This document shows, one piece after another, positions 37,855 to 49,886 of a stretch of 64,000 nt of DNA; position 1 is the first letter of the stretch; each line of letters opens with the position of its first letter. This stretch comes from Glandiceps talaboti. Lineage: Eukaryota > Hemichordata > Enteropneusta > Spengelidae. The stretch lies in NCBI RefSeq assembly GCF_964340395.1, contig NC_135557.1:8544960-8608959 (forward strand). Reading direction: 5' to 3'. Position numbers and translations under genes: made by a program. The notes beneath the pieces were generated by a model. The model was not told the origin of the DNA, searched no databases, and saw nothing but the letters and a program-made list of their open reading frames with translations.

Positions 37855-39342
37855 ATGATAATGAAGTTGAAGATGGTGAAGATGATAGCACGATTTCGAA
37901 CATTTCATCTACACCTAACAAGTTCGACGTTAAGCATCGGCATAAGAAAGAAAACGAACAGCCGTCGCCATCAAATAAAAGCTTACAAATATCCAAGCAG
38001 GATGAACGATGCCAGAAAAGCTATAAATATCTTGCTGATCACCAGTCATTCACAAATAAACACTCAACAGTGGTTCACCTATCCCAGGAAAATAAAAAAG
38101 GTGTTCTGTTTGTTCAAACTGAATGGACGCCAAAATCTCTGCTATCCCTTAAAACCTTTGTAAATCGTCAGGCTGCGATTCTATTAGCGAGGCGTGGTAT
38201 AAAAGTATATTCAACAGCTGTGAATGCAACTAAAGAAGAAATCGAAGATGCTGAAACGAATGGTGTCACCCTCATATCGTCAGTCAAGAAACCCTTTGAA
38301 GAAAAGAAAATGCCCCCTGTCGATAGACTGACATTACACGAGTCACATTTCCCCCAATTAAAACAATACTCTTCGCAAATTGCAATCGTATTTGGACACA
38401 TTTGTCTCGATGAAAGTGAGAGCACAGCAACTGCTGCCTGGGGTCTTGTTAATGAATTGTTTACACAGGCGTTGTTGGTAACCTTTGTTCATGAGTTACC
38501 TCGTCAAGAAATGAACAACAAAGAAATAATGGAAGCTATACGAAACTCAGAACATGTCATTGGTGTCGGTCCATTAATGTATAATGAGTTAGAGTTGAAA
38601 TGTCGTGGTGTTGATCTGTTCAATGCCAACGAAAATCTTCATCAGTACATTCCAGCTACTGATGTAACTTCCAAAAGTTTACCGCAAGGAGGAAGTAGCA
38701 AGTTGGAACACTTGGCAGAAGTATCTGCTTTCCAACGGGAGAAAGAGCTCTGTAAGAGTACCAATGTGCTTGCAAAAGCAATGGGTGTCGTTGCTGAGAC
38801 CTTTAGACATGACCAGAACGTCCAACCAATTATGAGATTGTATGGGTTACCAAATGAAAAGGAAACCAAGGATAAAATAGTGAGCAAAGCAGCAACAGGT
38901 AAACTAGAAGTACGACTAAATAGTGACACTTCGGTCAAAGAGGTTGACGAAGCCATAAAAACGTGTTCCATTATGGTTGACATTGACTCGTACAAGGAAA
39001 TGCCATTCAACTTACCAATCTTTCGCGCTATGGCTGCTGGCGTGCCTGTCCTCATAGCTGGTTACTCGGGTATAGCACACTTTGTCAGAACAGAGAATAA
39101 CCTTTCCATTTACATGGACGGTAATACAGTAGATGCTGGTATGAATGATGATACTGACATTGCTGCAAAGGCGTGGGCTGATAAGATAACCGAAACTCTA
39201 CTAAAATATGACACTGCCATCACAAGAGCCACACACATCCGAGAGCACCTAAAGCAATCTGAAGAAAATGGAGAAGTGGCAAAGAAACTGAGAAAATTTA
39301 CTGAGTTGTGTTTTGATATTGTGTCTTCTTGTGTGTTTTCAG
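37855..39342 (+). CDS. Main gene, GT4-conflict glycosyltransferase-like exon
   Basis: The exon runs from an acceptor (ttgtttttatatag) to a perfect donor (CAG|GTGAGA), entering and leaving in phase 1. The frame is open back to 37,680, so an ATG start there is an alternative. Counting from that ATG: an acidic, polar leader (to ~135); a first beta-strand GVLFVQTEW (141-149) opening a GT-B N-terminal lobe; IAIVFGHICLDE and LLVTFVHELP strands; EHVIGVGP; then the C-terminal lobe with FRAMAAGVPVLIAGYSG (448-464). This order matches the family-4 glycosyltransferases called GT4-conflict, found in predicted animal immune or cell-death proteins. The usual E-x7-E pair is replaced by M441 and R449, and the Gly-rich loop after strand 1 is missing. 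A nucleotide-sugar-binding sensor or pseudoenzyme is therefore as likely as an active transferase. The family call is from motif order, without a search. Confidence 0.75.
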
Positions 39343-39894
39343 GTGAGAGATAAAACGAAACTATCAACTCTCATGTTTTGCATTTTGTGATATGTAAAAC
39401 TCTCAGGAATAGTCCGTTACCTAGATTACTTAGTGATGTCTGTTTTGGTACATTTACATGACATATATTCCGCATAATATGAGAAACTTGTTGCTTGTTT
39501 GACTTTGTTTCAAAACATTTATTCGAAACTGGCATTTTCTGGTCATACCCTTTGACATCCAAGGTAACAGACAGGATAATAAGTTTTATTTGACAAGTTT
39601 CCTAACCTTACTTGGAACCTCCCCGATATATGATAATTCAATGTGTTGTATTTTATTACACAACACACTGATCTACGGTAGAATTTCTTTTGGAGATGGT
39701 ATACGCCAAAATACCAGTACAGTTACTTTGAACCTAACCATATACACATGTATATTGCTATTTCAGGAATATGGGCTATTTTTCTTTTCATGGTTCTAAA
39801 TTCTACATCCCTGTCTTTGTTTCTAAATGATAGTGTAAAACACCTAAACATTGAATATTAACGTTGAAACATCAATTATGCGTTTTCTCAACAG

Positions 39895-40059
39895 ATACAC
39901 AGAATCACATAACTATGAATGACGATGACAACGACACTTCCCAGCTTACTGCAGTAGCAAATCAGGCGAATACTTATCCAGGAGATGGGCTTCCTATTGA
40001 AGTAAATGCTGACAGAGGACACCGAAACAACCACCTGATTGAAGATTTTAGTGAACCAC
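39895..40059 (+). CDS. Main gene, linker exon B (copy 1)
   Basis: 165 nt, acceptor tttctcaacag, donor GTATGT, phase 1 to phase 1. The joining G from the GT4 exon completes an Asp codon. It encodes a polar, Asn/Asp-rich segment (MNDDDNDTSQ...) without a recognisable fold, probably disordered. Confidence 0.65.
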
Positions 40060-40149
40060 GTATGTATGCATCTTTATCATAATTCTGCCAGTCTACGAAG
40101 ACACGTCGGTGTGTCAACTTTTTTGTACAATCTGTTGTTCAACTTACAG

Positions 40150-40224
40150 ATTCAACACCATGTTCAAATAAACGGTCTATGCTCAAACAAGACACCAAAA
40201 ATATAGACAGTATTGGAATGCAAG
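40150..40224 (+). CDS. Main gene, linker exon C (copy 1)
   Basis: 75 nt, acceptor ttcaacttacag, donor GTAATG, phase 1 to phase 1, open in that phase. Encodes a short Lys/Ser/Thr-rich segment with one Cys. In copies 2 and 3 the second codon is Pro instead of Ser. Confidence 0.6.
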
Positions 40225-40610
40225 GTAATGCCAACCAGGAATTTAGAACCAACCATGATTTATCTCAACAACATAAAGTTATTACCAGGCTATGTGGGCT
40301 CTAGTAGACGTCTATGACCATGGGGACCGTTATGTTGTTATAACACATCACATTCTCGTGCAAATTTTCTTTCCATAGTATTATTAACACATCCCCAATA
40401 ACACTTCTGATATACATTATTGCTCAAGGTAAATTAGAACGAGATTAGTTACCTATAAGCAAATCGAGGTCATTATTGGTATTAAAATAGTTTATACCAT
40501 ACTATACGATAAGATTCAATCATTTGAGCCTGTAATATGAACACGATATCTATGAACACGATGTATAATAGTGCATGCCTTGAACAACTCACTCTGCTTT
40601 ATGTATGTAG

Positions 40611-40784
40611 GTGCTACCTCACACAAAAATAAAAATCTGACGCAATCAGAACAGGCTGCGATGAAAAAAGTCACTCCTTCAAAGTTTGAAACTCAACAGG
40701 AGGGCGGCGTTAACGACGATGTCTTTGTACCGAGTGAACGAGACCAAAGACGAGATGTACAGGCTTCAATGCCACCTCACCCCA
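40611..40784 (+). CDS. Main gene, linker exon D (copy 1)
   Basis: 174 nt (58 codons), acceptor ttatgtatgtag, donor GTGAGT, phase 1 to phase 1. Encodes a low-complexity repeat with core LTQSEQ...VTPSK...VFVPSERDQ and ending MPPHP. It is homologous to the next exon, so the linker is built of repeated 58-residue modules. Confidence 0.65.
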
Positions 40785-41008
40785 GTGAGTATGCTCATTA
40801 AAATTCATTAAAGAACTGATTAAAATAATCTATTATTCATATCACTGTTATTTAATTTCAAAACATGCAAATTACCTCATGTATTACACTATTATTGTAA
40901 TCTCAGTCAGTCATACGATCAAATTCAATCATTGGAGACTGTAATGTGCACTCGATGTAAAATAGTGCATGTCTTGAACAACTCCCTCTACTTTATGTAT
41001 AATTGTAG

Positions 41009-41182
41009 GTGCTACCTCAAACAAAAATCAATATCTGACGCAATCAGAACAGCCTGCGATGAAAGAGGTCACTCCTTCAAAGACTGAAACAGAACAGGAG
41101 GAAGGCGTTAACAACGATGTCTTTGTACCGAGTGAACGAGACCAAAATCATGATGTACAGGCTCCAATGCCACCTCACCCAA
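41009..41182 (+). CDS. Main gene, linker exon E (copy 1)
   Basis: 174 nt, acceptor ataattgtag, donor GTGAGT, phase 1 to phase 1. It is a diverged duplicate of exon D (same core, more acidic: Glu replaces several Gln/Lys). The D/E duplication predates the three-copy tandem duplication, since D and E differ far more than copies of either. Confidence 0.65.
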
Positions 41183-41689
41183 GTGAGTATGCTTATTAAA
41201 ATTCATTAAAGAACTGAAATAAGTAATCCATTATTCATATCACTGTTATTTAATTTCAAAACATACAAATTACCTCATGTATTACACTATTATTGTAATC
41301 TCACAGTCAGTCATAAGAAAATGATAAATGTCTGGTGTCCTGAGACTAACACAATTTGCTATATACATACACAATTTATGTGCACATATATTTCTATAAA
41401 AAATAACATATGTACCAACAAGTAGTATCTCCAGATAAGTGTACATGTTATATTCAGAGAAATTAGCAAATATATCTGACATTTTGAAACATTTAATAAT
41501 ATCAGAATGTCAGAGCTATATAGTTTCATTAAAAAACATAAAGGGGCAAACATTGAGCAAACAAACATGTGGATGTTCAAATGGATTGTATTTGTGTTAA
41601 TTGGCAGAGATACAAATAGAAAACAAAAGTAAATGGGAAACTTAAACGACTAAAAACTACATAGATGTGGTTTTATCACAAATTGTTCA

Positions 41690-41964
41690 CGATATGATGA
41701 TCCCATCAGTGATATGCAAACTATGTCTATCAGTGTGTCTTTTTGGTTAAAAAATCTATCATTCCGAAACTATTGAGCAGATTGCACTGAAATTTGGTAG
41801 AACTCATCAATGATATGCAAATTAGGTCTAACAATGTGTCTTTTTGTTAAAAATCTATGAGCAGGTTGGTCTGAAATTTAAAAGGGGATGCATTTCGGGA
41901 TGTGTAGACGAAGGTTTATTCGCAACATGATGGCCCCCATTGGCGATATGCAAATTAGCTATTA
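41690..41964 (-). repeat. Dispersed repeat related to the element at 8.7-10.1 kb
   Basis: In reverse complement it carries the recurring 'atttgcatatcactgatgg' and 'tttttaaccaaaaagacac' modules also found at about 9,560-9,780. Present in all three duplication copies (also about 44,885-45,158 and 49,385-49,655). It lies directly beside the 55-bp array, in the same relative order as body and tandem core in the 8.7-10.1-kb element. Confidence 0.6.
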
Positions 41965-42392
41965 TAAACTATGTGAGTGGAGTAGGAAGAGGTCCCGTAG
42001 TGGTATTTTATAATTACTATAAACTATGTGAGTGGAGTAGGAAGAGGTCCCGTAGTGGTATTTTATAATTACTATACACTATGTGAGTGGAGTAGGAAGA
42101 GGTCCCGTAGTGGTATTTTATAATTACTATAAACTATGTGAGTGGAGTAGGAAGAGGTCCCGTAGTGGTATTTTATAATTACTATAAACTATGTGAGTGG
42201 AGTAGGAAGAGGTCCCGTAGTGGTATTTTATAATTACTATAAACTATGTGAGTGGAGTAGGAAGAGGTCCCGTAGTGGTATTTTATAATTACTATACACT
42301 ATGTGAGTGGAGTAGGAAGAGGTCCCGTAGTGGTATTTTATAATTACTATACACTATGTGAGTGGAGTAGGAAGAGTTCTGGTAGTGACATG
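41965..42392. repeat. 55-bp minisatellite, copy 1 (about 8 units)
   Basis: The unit contains ctatgtgagtggagtaggaa and gtggtattttataattacta. Starts are 55 bp apart (41,966, 42,021). It lies in the intron after linker exon E. Confidence 0.95.
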
Positions 42393-42400
42393 ACACTATG

Positions 42401-42536
42401 TATGACACTGCCATCACAAGAGCCACACACATCCGAGAGCACCTAAAGCAATCTGAAGAAAATGGAGAAGTGGCAAAGAAACTGAGAAAATTTACTGAGT
42501 TTTGTTTTGATATTGTGTCTTCTTGTGTGTTTTCAG
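42401..42536 (+). pseudogene. Truncated GT4 exon tail (copy 2)
   Basis: The last 136 nt of the GT4 exon with an intact donor but no matching acceptor. The nearest upstream AG would bring in an in-frame TGA. An ATG created at the junction (42,398-42,400) is in frame with the tail, so only an alternative first exon could use it. One residue differs (Leu to Phe). Most likely skipped in splicing. Confidence 0.7.
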
Positions 42537-43088
42537 GTGAGAGATAAAACGAAACTATCAACTCTCATGTTTTGCATTTTGTGATATGTAAAACTCTCAG
42601 GAATAGTCTGTTACCTAGATTACTTAGTGATGTCTGTTTTGGTACATTTACATGACATATATTCCACATAATATGAGAAACTTGTTGCTTGTTTGACTTT
42701 GTTTCAAAACATTTATTCGAAACTGGCATTTTCTGGTCATACCCTTTGACATCCAAGGTAACAGACAGGATGATAAGTTTTATTTGACAAGTTTCCTAAC
42801 CTTACTTGGAACCTCCCCGATATATGATAATTCAATGTGTTGTATTTTATTACACAACACGCTGATCTACGGTAGAATTTCTTTTGGAGATGGTATACGC
42901 CAAAATACCAGTACAGTTACTTTGAACCTAACCATATACACATGTATATTGCTATTTCAGGAATATGGGCTATTTTTCTTTTCATGGTTCTAAATTCTAC
43001 ATCCCTGTCTTTGTTTCTAAATGATAGTGTAAAACACCTAAACATTGAATATTAACGTTGAAACATCAATTATGCGTTTTCTCAACAG

Positions 43089-43253
43089 ATACACAGAATC
43101 ACATAACTATGAATGACGATGACAACGACACTTCCCAGCTTACTGCAGTAGCAAATCAGGCGAATACTTATCCAGGAGATGGGCTTCCTATTAAAGTAAA
43201 TGCTGACAGAGGACACCGAAACAACCACCTGATTGAAGATTTTAGTGAACCAC
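43089..43253 (+). CDS. Main gene, linker exon B (copy 2)
   Basis: Copy of 39,895-40,059 with intact splice sites and phase. One Glu is changed to Lys. Inclusion would lengthen the linker without a frameshift. Confidence 0.55.
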
Positions 43254-43343
43254 GTATGTATGCATCTTTATCATAATTCTGCCAGTCTACGAAGACACGT
43301 CGGTGTGTCAACTTTTTTGTACAATCTGTTGTTCAACTTACAG

Positions 43344-43418
43344 ATCCAACACCATGTTCAAATAAACGGTCTATGCTCAAACAAGACACCAAAAATATAG
43401 ACAGTATTGGAATGCAAG
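43344..43418 (+). CDS. Main gene, linker exon C (copy 2)
   Basis: Copy of 40,150-40,224 with intact splice sites; one Ser to Pro change. Confidence 0.55.
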
Positions 43419-43804
43419 GTAATGCCAACCAGGAATTTAGAACCAACCATGATTTATCTCAACAACATAAAGTTATTACCAGGCTATGTGGGCTCTAGTA
43501 GACGTCTATGACCATGGGGACCGTTATGTTGTTATAACACATCACATTCTCGTGCAAATTTTCTTTCCATAGTATTATTAACACATCCCCAATAACACTT
43601 CTGATATACATTATTGCTCAAGGTAAATTAGAACGAGATTAGTTACCTATAAGCAAATCGAGGTCATTATTGGTATTAAAATAGTTTATACCATACTATA
43701 CGATAAGATTCAATCATTTGAGCCTGTAATATGAACACGATATCTATGAACACGATGTATAATAGTGCATGCCTTGAACAACTCACTCTGCTTTATGTAT
43801 GTAG

Positions 43805-43978
43805 GTGCTACCTCACACAAAAATAAAAATCTGACGCAATCAGAACAGGCTGCGATGAAAAAAGTCACTCCTTCAAAGTTTGAAACTCAACAGGAGGGCG
43901 GCGTTAACGACGATGTCTTTGTACCGAGTGAACGAGACCAAAGACGAGATGTACAGGCTTCAATGCCACCTCACCCCA
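43805..43978 (+). CDS. Main gene, linker exon D (copy 2)
   Basis: Identical in protein to the copy-1 exon, with the same splice sites and phase. Confidence 0.55.
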
Positions 43979-44202
43979 GTGAGTATGCTCATTAAAATTC
44001 ATTAAAGAACTGATTAAAATAATCTATTATTCATATCACTGTTATTTAATTTCAAAACATGCAAATTACCTCATGTATTACACTATTATTGTAATCTCAG
44101 TCAGTCATACGATCAAATTCAATCATTGGAGACTGTAATGTGCACTCGATGTAAAATAGTGCATGTCTTGAACAACTCCCTCTACTTTTTGTATAATTGT
44201 AG

Positions 44203-44376
44203 GTGCTACCTCAAACAAAAATCAATATCTGACGCAATCAGAACAGCCTGCGATGAAAGAGGTCACTCCTTCAAAGACTGAAACAGAACAGGAGGAAGGC
44301 GTTAACAGCGATGTCTTTGTACCGAGTGAACGAGACCAAAATCATGATGTACAGGCTCCAATGCCACCTCACCCAA
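44203..44376 (+). CDS. Main gene, linker exon E (copy 2)
   Basis: Copy of 41,009-41,182; one Asn to Ser change. Splice sites intact. Confidence 0.55.
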
Positions 44377-45158
44377 GTGAGTATGCTTATTAAAATTCAT
44401 TAAAGAACTGAAATAAGTAATCCATTATTGATATCACTGTTATTTAATTTCAAAACATGAAAATTACCTCATGTATTAAACTATTATTGTAATCTCACAG
44501 TCAGTCATAAGAAAATGATAAATGTCTGGTGTCCTGAGACTAACACAATTTGCTATATACATACACAATTTATGTGCACATATATTTCTATAAAAAATAA
44601 CATATGTACCAACAAGTAGTATCTCCAGATAAGTGTACATGTTATATTCAGAGAAATTAGCAAATATATCTGACATTTTGAAACATTTAATAATATCAGA
44701 ATGTCAGAGCTATATAGTTTCATTAAAAAACATAAAGGGGCAAACAATGAGCAAACAAACATGTGGATGTTCAAATGGATTGTATTTGTGTTAATTGGCA
44801 GAGATACAAATAGAAAACAAAAGTAAATGGGAAACTTAAACGACTAAAAACTACATAGATGTGGTTTTATCACAAATTGTTCACGATATGATGATCCCAT
44901 CAGTGATATGCAAACTATGTCTATCAGTGTGTCTTTTTGGTTAAAAAATCTATCATTCCGAAACTATTGAGCAGATTGCACTGAAATTTGGTAGAACTCA
45001 TCAATGATATGCAAATTAGGTCTAACAATGTGTCTTTTTGTTAAAAATCTATGAGCAGGTTGGTCTGAAATTTAAAAGGGGATGCATTTCGGGATGTGTA
45101 GACGAAGGTTTATTCGCAACATGATGGCCCCCATTGGCGATATGCAAATTAGCTATTA

Positions 45159-46890
45159 TAAACTATGTGAGTGGAGTAGGAAGAGGTCCCGTAGTGGTAT
45201 TTTATAATTACTATAAACTATGTGAGTGGAGTAGGAAGAGGTCCCGTAGTGGTATTTTATAATTACTATACACTATGTGAGTGGAGTAGGAAGAGGTCCC
45301 GTAGTGGTATTTTATAATTACTATACACTATGTGAGTGGAGTAGGAAGAGGTCCGGTAGTGATATTTTATAATTACTATAAACTATGTGAGTGGAGTAGG
45401 AAGAGGTCCCGTAGTGGTATTTTATAATTACTATAAACTATGTGAGTGGAGTAGGAAGAGGTCCGGTAGTGGTATTTTATAATTACTATAAACTATGTGA
45501 GTGGAGTAGGAAGAGGTCCCGTAGTGGTATTTTATAATTACTATAAACTATGTGAGTGGAGTAGGAAGAGGTCCCGTAGTGGTATTTTATAATTACTATA
45601 AACTATGTGAGTGGAGTAGGAAGAGGTCCGGTAGTGATATTTTATAATTACTATAAACTATGTGAGTGGGGTAGGAAGAGGTCCCGTAGTGGTATTTTAT
45701 AATTACTATAAACTATGTGAGTGGAGTAGGAAGAGGTCTAGTAGTGGTATTTTATAATTACTATAAACTATGTGAATGGAGTAGGAAGAGGTCTGGTAGT
45801 GGTATTTTATAATTACTATAAACTATGTGCGTGGAGTAGGAAGAGGTCCCGTAGTGGTATTTTATAATTACTATAAACTATGTGAGTGGAGTAGGAAGAG
45901 GTCCCGTAGTGGTATTTTATAATTACTATACACTATGTGAGTGGAGTAGGAAGAGGTCCGGTAGTGATATTTTATAATTACTATAAACTATGTGAGTGGA
46001 GTAGGAAGAGGTCCCGTAGTGGTATTTTATAATTACTATAAACTATGTGAGTGGAGTAGGAAGAGGTCCGGTAGTGGTATTTTATAATTACTATAAACTA
46101 TGTGAGTGGAGTAGGAAGAGGTCCCGTAGTGGTATTTTATAATTACTATACACTATGTGAGTGGAGTAGGAAGAGGTCTGGTAGTGGTATTTTATAATTA
46201 CTATAAACTATGTGAGTGGAGTAGGAAGAGATCCGGTAGTGGTATTTTATAATTACTATAAACTATGTGAGTGGAGTAGGAAGAGGTCCCGTAGTGGTAT
46301 TTTATAATTACTATACACTATGTGAGTGGAGTAGGAAGAGGTCCCGTAGTGGTATTTTATAATTACTATAAACTATGTGAGTGGAGTAGGAAGAGGTCCG
46401 GTAATGGTATTTTATAATTACTATAAACTATGTGAGTGGAGTAGGAAGAGGTCTGGTAGTGGTATTTTATAATTACTATAAACTATGTGAGTGGAGTAGG
46501 AAGAGGTCTGGTAGTGGTATTTTATAATTACTATAAACTATGTGAGTGGAGTAGGAGGAGGTCGGTAGTGGTATTTTATAATTACTATAAACTATGTGAG
46601 TGGAGTAGGAAGAGGTCCCGTAGTGGTATTTTATAATTACTATAAACTATGTGAGTGGAGTAGGAAGAGGTCCGGTAGTGGTATTTTATAATTACTATAA
46701 ACTATGTGGTTGGATTAGGAGGAGGTCCGGTAGTGGTATTTTATAATTACTATAAACTATGTGAGTGGAGTAGGAAGAGGTCCCGTAGTGGTATTTTATA
46801 ATTACTATAAACTATGTGAGTGGAGTAGGAAGAGGTCCCGTAGTGGTATTTTATAATTACTATACACTATGTGAGTGGAGTAGGAAGAGT
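45159..46890. repeat. 55-bp minisatellite, copy 2 (about 31 units)
   Basis: Same unit as 41,965-42,392 but greatly expanded. Unit variants (gtcccg, gtccgg, gtctgg; aaact/acact) occur in recurring blocks, pointing to spread by multi-unit duplications. Confidence 0.95.
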
Positions 46891-46913
46891 TCTGGTAGTG
46901 ACATGACACTATG

Positions 46914-47049
46914 TATGACACTGCCATCACAAGAGCCACACACATCCGAGAGCACCTAAAGCAATCTGAAGAAAATGGAGAAGTGGCAAAGAAACTGAGA
47001 AAATTTAATGAGTTGTGTTTTGATATTGTGTCTTCTTGTGTGTTTTCAG
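46914..47049 (+). pseudogene. Truncated GT4 exon tail (copy 3)
   Basis: As for 42,401-42,536: intact donor, no usable in-phase acceptor, junction ATG in frame. One Thr to Asn change. Confidence 0.7.
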
Positions 47050-47601
47050 GTGAGAGATAAAACGAAACTATCAACTCTCATGTTTTGCATTTTGTGATAT
47101 GTAAAACTCTCAGGAATAGTCCGTTACCTAGATTACTTAGTGATGTCTGTTTTGGTACATTTACATGACATATATTCCACATAATATGAGAAACTTGTTG
47201 CTTGTTTGACTTTGTTTCAAAACATTTATTCGAAACTGGCATTTTCTGGTCATACCCTTTGACATCCAAGGTAACAGACAGGATGATAAGTTTTATTTGA
47301 CAAGTTTCCTAACCTTACTTGGAACCTCCCCGATATATGATAATTCAATGTGTTGTATTTTATTACACAACACACTGATCTACGGTAGAATTTCTTTTGG
47401 AGATGGTATACGCCAAAATACCAGTACAGTTACTTTGAACCTAACCATATACACATGTATATTGCTATTTCAGGAATATGGGCTATTTTTCTTTTCATGG
47501 TTCTAAATTCTACATCCCTGTCTTTGTTTCTAAATGATAGTGTAAAACACCTAAACATTGAATATTAACGTTGAAACATCAATTATGCGTTTTCTCAACA
47601 G

Positions 47602-47766
47602 ATACACAGAATCACATAACTATGAATGACGATGACAACGACACTTCCCAGCTTACTGCAGTAGCAAATCAGGCGAATACTTATCCAGGAGATGGGCTTC
47701 CTATTGAAGTAAATGCTGACAGAGGACACCGAAACAACCACCTGATTGAAGATTTTAGTGAACCAC
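47602..47766 (+). CDS. Main gene, linker exon B (copy 3)
   Basis: Same protein as copy 1, splice sites and phase intact. Confidence 0.55.
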
Positions 47767-47856
47767 GTATGTATGCATCTTTATCATAATTCTGCCAGTC
47801 TACGAAGACACGTCGGTGTGTCAACTTTTTTGTACAATCTGTTGTTCAACTTACAG

Positions 47857-47931
47857 ATCCAACACCATGTTCAAATAAACGGTCTATGCTCAAACAAGAC
47901 ACCAAAAATATAGACAGTATTGGAATGCAAG
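47857..47931 (+). CDS. Main gene, linker exon C (copy 3)
   Basis: Same protein as copy 2, splice sites and phase intact. Confidence 0.55.
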
Positions 47932-48317
47932 GTAATGCCAACCAGGAATTTAGAACCAACCATGATTTATCTCAACAACATAAAGTTATTACCAGGCTAT
48001 GTGGGCTCTAGTAGACGTCTATGACCATGGGGACCGTTATGTTGTTATAACACATCACATTCTCGTGCAAATTTTCTTTCCATAGTATTATTAACACATC
48101 CCCAATAACACTTCTGATATACATTATTGCTCAAGGTAAATTAGAACGAGATTAGTTACCTATAAGCAAATCGAGGTCATTATTGGTATTAAAATAGTTT
48201 ATACCATACTATACGATAAGATTCAATCATTTGAGCCTGTAATATGAACACGATATCTATGAACACGATGTATAATAGTGCATGCCTTGAACAACTCACT
48301 CTGCTTTATGTATGTAG

Positions 48318-48491
48318 GTGCTACCTCACACAAAAATAAAAATCTGACGCAATCAGAACAGGCTGCGATGAAAAAAGTCACTCCTTCAAAGTTTGAAACT
48401 CAACAGGAGGGCGGCGTTAACGACGATGTCTTTGTACCGAGTGAACGAGACCAAAGACGAGATGTACAGGCTTCAATGCCACCTCACCCCA
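48318..48491 (+). CDS. Main gene, linker exon D (copy 3)
   Basis: Same protein as copies 1 and 2, splice sites and phase intact. Confidence 0.55.
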
Positions 48492-48713
48492 GTGAGTATG
48501 CTCATTAAAATTCATTAAAGAAATGATTAAAATAATCTATTATTCATATCACTGTTATTTAATTTCAAAACATGCAAATTACCTCATGTATTACACTATT
48601 ATTGTAATCTCAGTCAGTCATACGATCAAATTCAATCATTGGAGACTAATGTGCACTCGATGTAAAATAGTGCATGTCTTGAACAACTCCCTCTACTTTT
48701 TGTATAATTGTAG

Positions 48714-48887
48714 GTGCTACCTCAAACAAAAATCAATATCTGACGCAATCAGAACAGCCTGCGATGAAAGAGGTCACTCCTTCAAAGACTGAAACAGAAC
48801 AGGAGGAAGGCGTTAACAGCGATGTCTTTGTACCGAGTGAACGAGACCAAAATCATGATGTACAGGCTCCAATGCCACCTCACCCAA
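48714..48887 (+). CDS. Main gene, linker exon E (copy 3)
   Basis: Same protein as copy 2. A 2-bp deletion lies upstream in the intron and does not affect the exon. Confidence 0.55.
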
Positions 48888-49654
48888 GTGAGTATGCTTA
48901 TTAAAATTCATTAAAGAACTGAAATAAGTAATCCATTATTGATATCACTGTTATTTAATTTCAAAACATGAAAATTACCTCATGTATTAAACTATTATTG
49001 TAATCTCACAGTCAGTCATAAGAAAATGATAAATGTCTGGTGTCCTGAGACTAACACAATTTGCTATATACATACACAATTTATGTGCACATATATTTCT
49101 ATAAAAAATAACATATGTACCAACAAGTAGTATCTCCAGATAAGTGTACATGTTATATTCAGAGAAATTAGCAAATATATCTGACATTTTGAAACATTTA
49201 ATAATATCAGAATGTCAGAGCTATATAGTTTTAAAGGGGCAAACATTGACCAAACAAATATATGGATGTTTAAATGGATTGTATTTGTGTTAATTGGCAG
49301 AGATACAAATAGAAAACAAAAGTAGATGGGAAACTTAAACGCAAAAAAAACTACATAGATGTGTTTTTATCACAAATTGTTCACGATATGATGATCCCAT
49401 CAGTGATATGCAAACTATGTCTATCAGTGTGTCTTTTTGGTTAAAAAATCTATCATTCCGAAACTATTGAGCAGATTGCACTGAAATTTGGTAGAACTCA
49501 TCAATGATATGCAAATTAGATCTAACAATGTGTCTTTTTGTTAAAAATCTATGAGCAGGTTGGTCTGAAATTTAAAAGGGGATGCATTTCGGGATGTGTA
49601 GACGATGGTTTATTCGCAACATGATGGCCCCCATTGGCGATATGCAAATTAGCT

Positions 49655-49886
49655 ATTATAAACTATGTGAGTGGAGTAGGAAGAGGTCCGGTAGTGGTAT
49701 TTTATAATTACTATAAACTATGTGAATGGAGTAGGGAGAGATCCAGTAGTGGTATTTTATATTTACTATAAACTATGTGAGTGGAGTAGGAAGAGGTCTG
49801 GTAGTGATACTTTGTAATTACTATAAACTATGCGAGTGGAGTAGGAAAAGGTCTGGTAGTGGTATTTTATAATTACTATAAACTAT
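49655..49886. repeat. 55-bp minisatellite, copy 3 (about 4 units)
   Basis: Four units with more substitutions than in copies 1 and 2; unique intron sequence follows. Confidence 0.9.

Larger units (their letters stand above)
39207..42400 (+). repeat. Exon-carrying tandem duplication, copy 1 (3,194 bp)
   Basis: Starts inside the GT4 exon (tatgacactgcc), runs through four linker exons and ends with an intronic 55-bp minisatellite. Copies start at 39,207, 42,401 and 46,914. Outside the minisatellite, copies 1 and 2 keep a constant 3,194-bp offset and differ by only scattered single bases. Confidence 0.95.
42401..46913 (+). repeat. Exon-carrying tandem duplication, copy 2 (4,513 bp)
   Basis: Same content as copy 1 but longer, because its 55-bp array has about 31 units instead of about 8. 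It begins with the last 136 nt of the GT4 exon plus an intact donor. Confidence 0.95.

Noticed and set aside
38168-39055. Antisense open frames opposite the GT4 exon
   Set aside because: Shadows of the coding strand, with no splice or domain support.
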